Origin: Hippophae tibetana
Taxonomy: Eukaryota > Streptophyta > Magnoliopsida > Rosales > Elaeagnaceae
NCBI GenBank assembly: GCA_037013495.1
Contig: CM072810.1
Coordinates: forward strand, 104,684,898 to 104,748,897
Length of the DNA stretch: 64,000 bases
Reading direction: 5' to 3'
Made by a program: the position numbers and the translations under genes. Under the pieces are notes generated by a model. It was not told the origin of the DNA and ran no database searches. It worked only from the letters and a program-made list of their open reading frames with translations. Positions within the stretch are counted from its first letter, which is position 1, and the number at the start of each line of letters is the position of its first letter. Of the stretch, positions 1 through 14,799 are shown one piece after another.

Positions 1-719
1 ATATTTAGCATATTATTTTTAATATATGTATAAATTTATAATTATTTTATTATAAAATAAATTATTTTTTAAAATAAAATTTTAATATATGATATGATAA
101 AAGAGATTTATGTATTTAAAATTAATTATAAATTTATAAAATGTTAATATTTTATTATGTTTATAATAATTATGTTTTACAAAGTGAGGGTGAAATGTCT
201 TTTTTTTATTTTATTTTTGAAATAAAATTGATTAAAAAATGAACTTTCAAGTTTAAAGTTAAATTTTGTCTATTTTTAAACTAAAACATAATAAAACCTT
301 TTTTAAAACATTGAATAAAATATGCAATTTATAGACAAAATTCCTATTTTTATTGACTCGTCTAAAAAACTTGTATTATCAACTACCCTTAAAAATCATA
401 TAACACTGGAAGAAAAATGTGTAGAGACCTTTTTAATTGTGAAAGGTGATGTTTAATTATCTAAGTTATAAATTGTATTACTTAATTATTTTTCATAAAA
501 AAAAATGAACTATGGACTTTCGATATTTATGATAAATATTTTATTATTAATTTTAACAAGAAAATAATATTTAAAAAATATGAAATATCCTTCATTCATA
601 CTTTTTTATAATTTAGAGACTAAATAACACTTGTTTGTCTAAACAAAGTGATTAATTTGGCCCTTATCCCTAACATTTGACAGTTTATAATAAACAACAA
701 AAGTTACAAATATCTGTCT
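1..719. other. AT-rich region downstream of FBL17
   Basis: Very AT-rich sequence with no coding region that I can support. The last couple of hundred bases before position 720 are likely the 3' UTR and polyadenylation region of FBL17, which is transcribed toward position 1. No RNA gene or clear repeat was seen. Confidence 0.5.
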
Positions 720-3700
720 TCAGTACAAAAGAACATTACATTGTCGTCTCTCAACCCTTCTTCGCTTCTTATCAGGATCATCAGATGACTGCAAAGAGAA
801 CAATTTTCAAGTGTTAGGGGGGAAAAGGAAAAACAAATCATAAGCTTTACGTTGTGGCAGGCATTAATTATAGGTTAGTTCAATTTGGAAATATACCGGT
901 GAACTGGTGAAATGAGGAACTCGAATCCTCTTTGAGCCATCAGCTAGTCGTTTACATAGTAACAAGTTTTCCTCGTCTACAGAATTGTTGACCTGCAAAC
1001 AATTACAGCACATCAATAAACAAGAGTTGGAAAGATAAACCGAAATTGCCGTGACACTCCATAAACCACTCGAAAGAACATAAACATGGCTTAACTTTAC
1101 CGGGGGATTAAAGGAATTAGTTTAGGTCATGTTTGATTGAAATAAATGAAATGATAATGAAAATAATTACTGAGCATTTTTGTGTTTGATTTGACCATTA
1201 ACATGTAATGAAATATAAAATATTCTAATAATAATAAGAATGTTTATTCCTCATACATCCTTCTAAAATGCTATATTTTATTCGTATATTTATATAATCA
1301 TTTATTATTTTTTCTCATTTTATATCATTTAGCAAAAAAGAAATAAATTTTCTAATTTTAATTTATTTATAATTTAATAAATTTTATTTAAATATTATAA
1401 TTATTTTGATTTTAATACTCAAACAAACAAAGTAATATATTCATTACTATTCAATTATGCAAATCAAACATAACTAAGTGTTTAAGCATAGTTTTCCCAA
1501 ACATTCGAAAAATATAGTATAATTTGCACTATTACAAGTGTTGAAAATTAAAAGCACCGAAACATGCAATTTTTGACATCATTATCACATGTACATTATT
1601 CTTTACGGATCGATTATTGGATGGGGGAATTGAACATTGTAACGACACTCTAGTAGAGGTCTACTCTGACACTATCACAGTACATTTACTATCATTGTTA
1701 TATAAATAAAGAGCTCAGCTAGCCAAGGGCCCAAGGTATTTACCTGGTTCTCAATGGCGCCTATTAGCAACTCATTACAATCTGATGCATGCACACTTTC
1801 TAAATTCAGGCACTGAATTAATAGTCTTTCTGTAAATGTGCAAATCACCAATTAGCTGCACTAATTGAAAAGAAAAATACCTCGTAAGCTAAGATGAAAA
1901 TAATCAAGAAATTACCTGGATTCAAATTTTTGCAGGAGTTAAGGTTTAGATCGTTGAGTTGTGGACAGTTTAAATATAGGGCCTGCATTTAGATCCACAG
2001 AATAAGATTCCAAGCGATGAAGTTAACTAAGACCACATGGTTTTTAAAGTTTAGGTTCTTACATCTAAGCCAGAACAACCCCACAAGCTGAGTTTCTTCA
2101 ACCGGCTATGTTTAATGATCAGCTTCTGGTAAATAAGGTGTAGTTTGGAGCTGAGCATTTCCTGTGATTCACAGTCAACAATTTCTTCAGAGGAAGAACT
2201 ATTTGGATCACAAATTGTCATGCCACAGTCCATGAGTTCAAGAAGAGGCAGTTGGGCTGTGGCAAATTGAATGCCACCTGAAAAGTGCAGCAAAATAAAC
2301 AGTAAATTAACACATTATGCCAACACGATGAATTTAATGGCCAAGCAATTAATCGTTCAAAAAGTCAAATTAAAGCATGGGCTAGTTGATTACTTGAAGT
2401 AATGTTAGGACAAAGGGCAACAAGGAGCCGCGATAGAGTTTTAGGGAACACATTGCAGATCATTCCAATCCCACTGTCACTGATGCCAGATCTAAAAATC
2501 AAATGGAGCATCAAAAGTGAGATCATAAAAATTAACTGAAAGAGAGAAGATAGAGTTTTAATTCAGGCAAGTACTCAAATAAACATTTATAATGGATATA
2601 GATTGCTGCTGTCACAGAAATCTACTAGAAACTTGAGGGAATTATAGTATCTTATGTTTCACTATTCAAAATAAATATCCAAATGTGTGACAAGATGAGG
2701 CATAGAGTTTCTCAAAGCCACTTCATTGCAATTGAATTTTGGACTTGAAAGTAGAAACATACCCACTAAGGTCAAGCAGTTCTAAGTATGGATAACTTGA
2801 AGCAATTGCAGCAACAGAGGCATCAGTGATTTCAGATCCAAGAACAAGTGATAGCATCTTTAGCCCCCTGATTGTTCATGATCAAACAATATTATTAAAT
2901 TTATTGGCCAATAGTTAGTCACGCATTGCTCAAAGTATAGAAGATTATTTTACAATTATCTACTTTAACAATTGTCAAATACTAGAAAATGTGAAATACA
3001 TTTTTAACAACAAAAGAAATAAGCATTAAGCATTAATTTTGTTCCTATGAACAATCACATTGGCCAAAAAAGCTTTTCTTGACCAACCTTATTTGTGCAG
3101 CTGTTAGGGCAAGCACAACAGCATGGGAAAGTCGAATAGAGGCAATGTGTATGTTCCGCAACCTTGCACAACCTCTTCCCAAACATTCAACCATGGAAAG
3201 AAGGTCTGTACTGTCATTTTCTTGTTGAGAAAAGTCAAGAGATATCTCTTTCAGATTAGGGCAGTTAAAAACCTGCGGAAGGCATTGAGTTTAAGCAAGC
3301 CATAATAAGTACCTAAATACCACAAAAGAAAAACAACTGTCGAGAAAACAGACAAATATTCACCATCTTAGACAGAGAGAAAAGATCTGAAAGCCAAAGT
3401 GTAGAAAGACTTGATGAAGAGAGGACAAAACCACCGAGATTAGAACAACCCTCCATCTTAAGACATTTCAACAATCGTCTATCAGCTACAAATCGGGCCA
3501 ACTCATCGCTGCATTTAAATACATGGATTTTTTCAGCCAATTAATCACATTGTTTTCTCACACAAAATAAAATACTTTGATCAATTGCTAAAAGAACTTT
3601 GTTGGAATGGATCAAAGTATTTTCTGGTGTCTATTGTTTCAAAAAACACATAGAACAATAGTAATTTTCTCCAAATAATAGAGGAAAATCACAAGTAAAT

Positions 3701-5055
3701 AATCGAAAGCTACTATCATCATTATCATTAAAGGCTCATAGAAAGTGCATATTTAGCACCAGCAGCAAAATTATAAAACATACCCTGTGATCCTGTTAAC
3801 TGCCAAATTCGATATAGAAATTTCCATGAATTCGAGATTTGGGCATGAAAATGCAATACAAGCCAGCATTGTTGCGTCTATATCACTGTAGTATCAAGAA
3901 AAACAAAATTGATTAACCATCTGTTACCAAAATAGCACAAAATAGGTATTAGATAGAGAAAATTTTGGCAGAGTTTGGCCTAAAACTAAATAATTTTTTT
4001 TCATATAAAAAAATAAGAAATCGGGTAATTTAGTTAATAATCAATTACTAATTTCAAAAGCCAAGCAGTTTTTGCTGTCTATCAGCGGATTTCCACAAAC
4101 ATTTGTTCGGTCTATGATTCTGGCATATATTGCGCTGATTATTAGCTTTTCGAAATCACAAGCAATATTTCGAAAATGCAAATATATCAAACAGTATGTT
4201 ACTGTTTCCTTGCGCTGATCAAGCAGTATTATTTCATTTCTGGGATCATCTATCCAGATCAAGCCCATTTTGCTTTAGGTTTTAATTTTTTTTTAGTTAG
4301 TTATAACTCTTATTGGGGTCCAAATTACATTCATTTTTCAAATCTCATCAGATCTAATCCTCAATCAGTCATCTTTATAAACATCCGCCATTGTGATAAA
4401 ACCTTAGATCTGAGACACGATGTCTCATCCTAAAGCCTTACTACCTTTCCATCCTAAGAGTGAGGCTAACGAGTCCCGAACATTTCTGCAATACCGATCC
4501 AACAAACCCAACTTGAGCCCCCGCCGGAACCCTAAGCCGAAGAACCTCGGCCGCTTTCCACAACCTCCGAGCTGTCTCTCTCCACGCCTTGCACACTTTG
4601 GCCACTGATAGAAGCCCGACAGGAGGCAATCTTCTCAGCACCTCCCAAAGTGCAATCGCCGGCATCCCACTGGAACCCGGGTCCGAATCCATTTCGATCA
4701 TCGAGTTTTCAAGCTCATCTTCTTCACAGAACCCGCCAGTTGGAATAGGACTGTCAACGTCTTCATCGAAGGACAGAGCACGTCGAAGGTGGGAGTACGG
4801 ACGCGGAGACGGTGGAGGGCGCGTGACAATGAGAGAAGAAGGAGCCGAAATATCGGTGGAGGAATCTGTGGGAGTTGTTTCGGAAGGGCTGACGTGGCAG
4901 GAGTGGCCTTTTTTGGGCTGACCACATCGGCCGCAGTTATAACTGCCTCGCTTTTTGCCGGGCTTTTGATCGGAGTTGAAGGAGGAAAGAACAGATATAG
5001 AGCCAATCGGAGTGGCGGCTGAGTAATGTGGCTGGTGGCGGGGCAAGTGTTGCAT
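720..5055 (-). CDS. FBL17: F-box/LRR-repeat protein 17 (FBL17), SCF E3 ligase subunit
   Basis: Eleven exons on the minus strand: 5055-4445, 3885-3784, 3508-3364, 3272-3088, 2867-2763, 2491-2394, 2277-2063, 1982-1916, 1829-1744, 992-897 and 788-720. All junctions are GT-AG and in phase, giving 592 residues, about the length of Arabidopsis FBL17. Visible parts: an N-terminal Cys/His cluster (C41, C44, H51, C53; core YNCGRCGQPKKGHSC), an F-box at about 131-175 (MPAIALWEVLRRLPP), then leucine-rich repeats to about 530 (CSNLGGF, SSLSTLWLSDL, LKKLSLWGCSGLD) and a basic tail (KKRRRVERR) that could be a nuclear localisation signal. FBL17 is known as the substrate receptor of an SCF ubiquitin ligase that targets KRP-type CDK inhibitors, needed for pollen generative cell division and normal S phase. 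No break is seen. The 914-bp... intron 9 (993-1743) carries a MITE-like insertion. Identification is from family memory, with strong exon-by-exon match. Confidence 0.94.
1124..1477 (+). mobile_element. MITE-like element in FBL17 intron 9 (copy 1)
   Basis: About 350 bp of non-coding AT-rich DNA bounded by imperfect terminal inverted repeats: the left end reads GGTCATGTTTGATT and the reverse complement of the right end reads AGTTATGTTTGATTT. A relative in the opposite orientation lies at 8159-8563; the two share the outer TIR, an internal GTGTTTG(A/G)TTTG stretch, an AAGAATG stretch and a TATAATCATTTATT stretch in the same order. It has no coding capacity. A target-site duplication was not resolved, so the superfamily (hAT-like or other) is open. 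Confidence 0.6.
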
Positions 5056-5182
5056 GGTGTGGCAAGAGAGATAAAGTAGTAATTTTAGAGAGAGAAAGTG
5101 AAGGAGGTTTTGTGGGTGTTAGAAAAGGAAAGAAATAGAAGGAGAGATTTCAGGGTGGGAGGGAGCGGGAGAGAGTTTGGAG

Positions 5183-5190
5183 TTTCGCGC
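5183..5190. promoter_or_regulatory. E2F-type site upstream of FBL17
   Basis: TTTCGCGC, matching the E2F consensus WTTSSCSS, sits about 130 bp upstream of the FBL17 start codon inside a short CG-rich patch (CGCGCGC) of otherwise AT-rich DNA. FBL17 is reported to be under RBR-E2F control in Arabidopsis, so the location fits. Binding itself is inferred. Confidence 0.55.
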
Positions 5191-5204
5191 GCTGGGTTTG
5201 AAAG

Positions 5205-5234
5205 ATTTATAAAATAAAATAAAATAAAATAAAA
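5205..5234. repeat. TATA-like stretch and (AAAAT)n microsatellite
   Basis: On the minus strand TTTATAAATC lies next to the E2F-type site, about 150-160 bp upstream of the FBL17 ATG, and could be its TATA box. It merges into a short AAAAT pentanucleotide run (about five units). The segment between it and the ATG is CT-rich on the coding strand, as is common in plant 5' UTRs. Confidence 0.4.
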
Positions 5235-8158
5235 GTAAGAACTAAGAAGGGGCGTGGTTGAATTTACGCTAATGTCCCTGGTTTTGTTTGAGTAAGATGG
5301 TTTTTAACTTTTTCGTTGATTTTTGGGAAATAGTTTTATTAGTTTTCTATGATGGTATCGGCGTGTTACCGTTGGTTTGAGAATTTAATTTTGTTTAAGA
5401 TCTACTTAAATTAGGAAAGAGATCGGAGTTTCCATTCTTAGCCAAAAATAAAGTGTGTTCCGGAAATAAATGATATAAAAATGAATTTTCATGTTTTCAA
5501 ATAATAAGGACCTTATTTTTTTTTCTTTTATATTAACCTTTTATTACATATCCGATATATCTAGTTAGTTTATGAGTTAATATATGTTATATTTTTAAAA
5601 TATTATTTAAATTATTTAATACATAAAATCACATACATGTCTTTAGATCAAATAAAGATAAATAAAAAAGAAAAAGAAAAATAGAATTAAACTTATAATT
5701 ATATTGACCACCTCATCATATACCATCGACAATTTCACATTAATTTTGATGGGCACCACCTATGATATCAATAGAGTTTCAACAAACACCATAGTTTAGA
5801 AAAATGAATTTTATAACCTAGGCATTCTCAACTACTTTATTCATCTTAGCATCTAGGGAAAGTTATTCTCCTGCTAAGTTTTCTTTAACAATGATTTTAT
5901 GTTATTTTGATATCTAGATGTAAATTTATAGCGAAATTTGTTCAAATAAATTTTATTTAGTATAATTTCATTATTGTTGAAACATGTTTTTGTTATTTGT
6001 ATCTAGTCTTATATATATATAAGATTTTGGAATATGAAATTAGTTAAAAATATTAATACATTTTTTTTACATGTATGAAAAAAAGAATAATAATATACAA
6101 ACTAGATATAAGTGGTATTATCTTTGTAGTTAAAAATTTTAAAAGTATAATTTTACTAGTTTATTTTTTCTAACATTTTCTTAAAAAATAATATATTATC
6201 TCATGTACAATTTACTCATTTCATATTACATGACATATTATTTATACCATGTAATATTCATCTTATCTATTTATTTTTTTCACATACTTGAATTATTTTA
6301 CACGTTTATTATATTTTATGTTGTTTAATTTTTTCTTTCATTTTTTTTATTCGTTTACATATATATTAAATTATGTTATTTAATATTGTTACAATTTAAA
6401 GTTATTTAGTTTTAAGTAAATAAGAATACATTTTTAACCTATAACATTTATAACGTAATATTCAAAAACATTAAAATTTATAAAATTTTGAAATATGAAC
6501 TTTTTACATATTATTTTATAATAATTTGATTAAAAAATCATAAATTTTACTATAATTATTTCAAGTGATATCAAAATTATTCATCTTTATTATTAAATTT
6601 ATATGAAATATCGTCTTTTGAACGTTAATCTTGATTATTTGGGGATTGTATTTTTTAATATTATAAATAAATAAGATTAAAAGATAATGCGTTAACTAAC
6701 ACATAACGTGATAAGTTAATGATCAACATGACACGATAATAACATCAACGTGACAAATAAGCTCCACTTATCACTTTCCAGGTCAAATATTCTTGGCCAT
6801 AAAGATTTAAGCAAACACTCCACGTACTAGTCTAAAGAAAAATGATATTTTTCCCGGGACAAAAGTCTCGATTGTATATTTTTGTAGAATTTGATGTCTC
6901 ACTCGTATTTAATAAGTATTAAAAACTGTGCTAGATATAATCTGGATCAATCCGAATGATTTTTTATCTACGTAAATATTAGGATTTTTTAATCGCCAAT
7001 TCTTTAAAAAAAAATCAATAATAATTTTATACATTTAATATTTCTATAAATATTAATTTTACACATCATTCACATCAAATACTTATAAATTAATAATTGA
7101 AATGTATAATTTAACATATTATCATAATTAAAATAATAACTTTAATGTCCAATAATCTCTATTATTAAATTATAAATATTTAATTTATATGATATATATA
7201 ACCAATAATAAATACATCATTCATCAATTTTTTTAAAAATTGATTTTTCAATAACTTCTGAAACTTAAAATCTTCCGTTTAAAACCATGAAGTCATAATT
7301 ATTGCATACAAATCTTTAACATGTACTATACATAAAAACAATACTTTAAAAAAAATGAGCAAGGACACTGATTTATAGGCTTAACCTGTGCTACAATCTT
7401 TCACTTGTGTGATTGACAAATGCCATTGTAATTTCCAAAAAGACGTGTTTTTCTGTAAAGAAAAGGTTTTTTTTTTTTGGATAAAAAATAAAATAAAAGT
7501 AACTTTTGAAATAACTAACAAAATATATATTAATTAGTCGTAAAATGCATATAACAAAGTATTTTCCTCTACTTTCCAACTAAAAAAAAATTAATGTGAC
7601 ATTAATTAATCGTGCATTCTATTGGCCAAAAAAAAAATCGTGCATTCGCGATAAACAGTATAGTTATCTAAAACAGGTTCAAAGAAAAAAAAAATTATAC
7701 AGAACAAGAGCAATAAATGCTTCGAAAACAAATCACTCATCCATTTTGTATATCTTACTCAAAAGATGCAATCCATTAGATTATACAAAGAGAGAATAAA
7801 CAAGGGGAAAAGAAAAGAGTATTAACAAACACAATGACTAGAATCACTTTCTATACTGCAAGGAAAATTGTTTAATCGGTTCCTTACCGTGGCTCAACAG
7901 ACTGCTCCCTATCCACTGCTGGAAAGCAGCGAGAAAATTAGGCTACAAAGCGACAGAAGATCTACTTCCTAAGACTCTTTGATCGGGATTAGTTCCAGCT
8001 TCATTTCAACCCAACAACTCGGCAGTTTCAGTCGTTTTTTCTTAATCCCAAGAATGGTGCAAGAGGTTTTCATCATCCAGAGGCCTTAAAGAATAAATAC
8101 CTGATGAGCAAGTTGATTAGATTGACTATACTAAAAAACGAAATGTTATTCATTACCC
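5235..8158. other. AT-rich intergenic DNA between FBL17 and glutathione reductase
   Basis: No gene supported. Most of it is low-complexity AT-rich sequence. A GC-richer patch at about 7840-8110 stands out and contains, on the minus strand, a 35-codon open frame (8076-7969, beginning MMKTSCTILGIKKK) with no recognised homology. That patch may be a gene relic, an unannotated short exon or a non-coding transcript. Confidence 0.4.
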
Positions 8159-8563
8159 TTGATCATGTTTAGTTAGTAAAATAGAAACCTAATAGAAATA
8201 AAAATAATAATAATGTAATTCAATAAAAATAATATTACTATTACTATCTTTGTTTAAATAGTGAAATCAAAATAATGATAAATATTAGAATAAAAATTAT
8301 AAAATTATAAATGAAGTAAAATTAAAAAATAAGATTTTTTTAGATTTTTAAATGAGAAAAAATAGAAAAAAATAAATGATTATACAAATGTGAGAAAAAT
8401 ATAATATTTTAGCTTATTCTTTAAGGGTGTTGAAGAAATGAGCATTCTTACTACTGTTAGAATGCTTTAAATTTCAGTTCATATTAACATTCAAACCAAA
8501 CACATAAATACTCTTAATCATTCTCATTATCATTTCTATTATTATCAATCAAACATACTCTTG
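8159..8563 (-). mobile_element. MITE-like element (copy 2, reverse orientation)
   Basis: About 405 bp, AT-rich and non-coding. The left end reads GATCATGTTTAGTT and the reverse complement of the right end reads GAGTATGTTTGATTG. Read on the minus strand it runs parallel to the element at 1124-1477 for much of its length, so both belong to one family. It lies in the spacer downstream of the glutathione reductase gene. Confidence 0.55.
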
Positions 8564-9484
8564 AAGTATACTCCCAATCAACTTTCTCGTTCCACCACTT
8601 TTGGATATTTGTTTTTTCCAAAAAAATAAAATAAAAAGAAAGTTTAATTTTGAATTTCATTTACTTGAAATACCATGTCATTACATAATATAAAAGTAAT
8701 GAATAATTTCTCCTAAAAATAAGCATGCATCATGATTACTTAGCACGCTAGAGATAAGCTCCAACTCACGATCTTTATACAAAGAAATTTTTTATAAGCA
8801 AGTTTTAGAATAGAAGGCTTCTCTCTGCACAGGCCAGGGAAAATTCACGATCTAAAGAAAATTTCATTTATTTTTTCAATGCATGCTATAAAAACTACAA
8901 GGGCCTGTGTGCCTCGCGGTGCATTTGGACCCGGGTTAAATAGCTAGCTACTCTTTAGAACAAACATTAACCAAAAAAGATTAAAGCAACAATTCTTGTG
9001 AAACAAAAGGACTATAGAGAATGGTCATTTCGCATTACAACTACAGGTGTGAGGGGATTATACAAGACTGATGAAAGCAAATGGAGGAAATCCAAAAAAC
9101 TAAATTTTACATGGAGTGGAGTAACTCTAGCATGCCTATGTGTACCATGAGGTGGCAAACGTGTCATATTCATGTCAATTTTGTGAGTTCGTTGATAATT
9201 TTTTTTTTTAACTTTTCTTGTCCTATTTTTATTTGTAATAAACTAATAGCAAGAAATTGTATAAGCTTCCTTTTTTTCTTTTTGTCGTGCAACCCCTTCA
9301 TGACACTACGACAAGACACATGCCTCTGTAATAGTTATTCAATTACTTCAACTGTCAATGGAAAATTAGAAGAGAAAATTAAATTGTTATTTAACGCTAC
9401 ACTCAGCCGTGGCAGAGCAGGGAAATATTTACCTGACTGTTTCTAATTGGCAGCTTCTGTCCTCGTATTAGTTAGCCAGCATTG
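8564..9484. other. 3' flank of glutathione reductase gene
   Basis: No coding region supported. The part nearest 9484 is probably the 3' UTR of the minus-strand glutathione reductase transcript. An open frame at 9081-9446 on the plus strand has no recognisable domain and is judged chance. Confidence 0.4.
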
Positions 9485-13353
<3,869 letters not shown>

Positions 13354-14799
13354 TTTTTCTCTTCAAGTGTTCGTTCTCTTAAACAGTCAGTCTTCACTTT
13401 GTTAAGTGTTGTCCTCGAACGAAGACAAATTCACGTACCTTGCACCGGAGAAATGTATCCACATATTCTATGGACCGTTAATTATAGCTATAATAACGTG
13501 GTCTCATATGTTTAATATTTTTTTAATAAAAATAAAGGATTAAACTTAATTTATTTTGTATTAATAAAATAGTTATATGTAAGAGTTTTTCTCATATTTT
13601 ACAATAAAATAGGATTTACTTTTAGAGAAAAATATTGTAGAATTCTTTATTTATTATAAATATAATATTTAAATTATATAGTTATTTTTTTAATAATTTA
13701 ATTATATTGTTATTAAAATAACATCACAATAAAAAAAAATTATTTTTTAATTACAATTTAAATAAATTATAATCAAAATATTTAAAAATAAATAAAACAT
13801 AAAAAATAATTAATTATTCTCTATGTCACTTAAAAATAACATTTCTACGTATCTTAAATCTCAATTTAAGATTATTAAAAAAAAGTCTCAATTTAAGATT
13901 TTAAAAAAAATCTTAACTTAAAATATTAAAAAATATATGTGTGTTTCTTCGTACCATTATTCATTATAAATACATTTTTTAACATAACTTCGTACCACCC
14001 AAAGTTTAATTGTATACTTGAAAAAATAATTAAAAAAAATGAAAAAATACCAACTATTACTTTATTACGAACGGTAAAATTGGCCCGTTCGTATATATAA
14101 CAAGTTCACACACTTATATTTTACAAAATTTGTTAAACTCCAATTTTAATTTAAAATTAATATTTTTTTCTTTATAACCAATTATTATTCATTGCTTTTA
14201 AATATATTTTCCGTAAGTCTTATTATTTTGGTGTCAACGTTTTCGTGTGTAAATTACATAATATTTATATTTTATTTGATATTTATTTTTATCCATTGTA
14301 AAGTTACTTGTTAATGACTCAATATCTTATATGATACAGTTTTGTGTTTGACTATTACACACATTTATTTTCTTAAATTGTATATATATAGTTTACATTG
14401 TTTAGTGTTTGTTTGTGTTGTGTTGTCCAGTTGGAATTAGATGCTTTTTTATGTCATAAATGCATTTTGTTGTAGTTTTTGGCAAGCCTACTTACGAGCT
14501 CAATGGGGGTGCTCTTCGCCCCTTTGTCACTATGGGAAATGAGTATGTAACAGTTGGTTCCCTCGTCATGGGATTACCATCATGACAAATGCGGTAGCCG
14601 ACAAAGGGGTAGTGAAGGTTCGAGAGGCTGATTTTTTTTATAAATTTACCCATCCTCTTTATTTTCCCTACCATAATTAGTGAAAAGTTCTACCCATTTG
14701 ACATCAGACTTATCTGGTTTGTTTATTGTATGTTTTTTGTCTGAGTATCAGGTTCGAAAAATAGTATAGCATCTCTATGATGAAAGGACATCAAAAAGG
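13354..14799. other. AT-rich spacer upstream of glutathione reductase
   Basis: Holds the GR 5' UTR and promoter near 13354-13500, then AT-rich sequence. A GC-richer patch at 14475-14630 can fold (GCCCCTTTGTC at 14518-14528 pairs with GACAAAGGGG at 14600-14609, and an inner GTCATGG...CCATCATGAC). It also has about 30 open codons on the plus strand, not recognised. It directly precedes the duplication at 14800 and may belong to the same unknown element. Confidence 0.4.

Noticed and set aside
4420..5022. Plus-strand open frames opposite FBL17 exon 1
   Set aside because: They are antisense shadows of the well-supported FBL17 first exon and encode low-complexity Arg/Ser/Pro-rich sequence.
9081..9446. 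121-codon plus-strand frame in the GR 3' flank
   Set aside because: No recognisable domain, homopolymer-rich, and it overlaps the likely 3' UTR of the GR gene.
14745..14765. GGTTCGAA-type word resembling a tRNA B box (also GTTCAAATCC near 56668)
   Set aside because: No matching A box, acceptor stem or cloverleaf could be drawn around either one.
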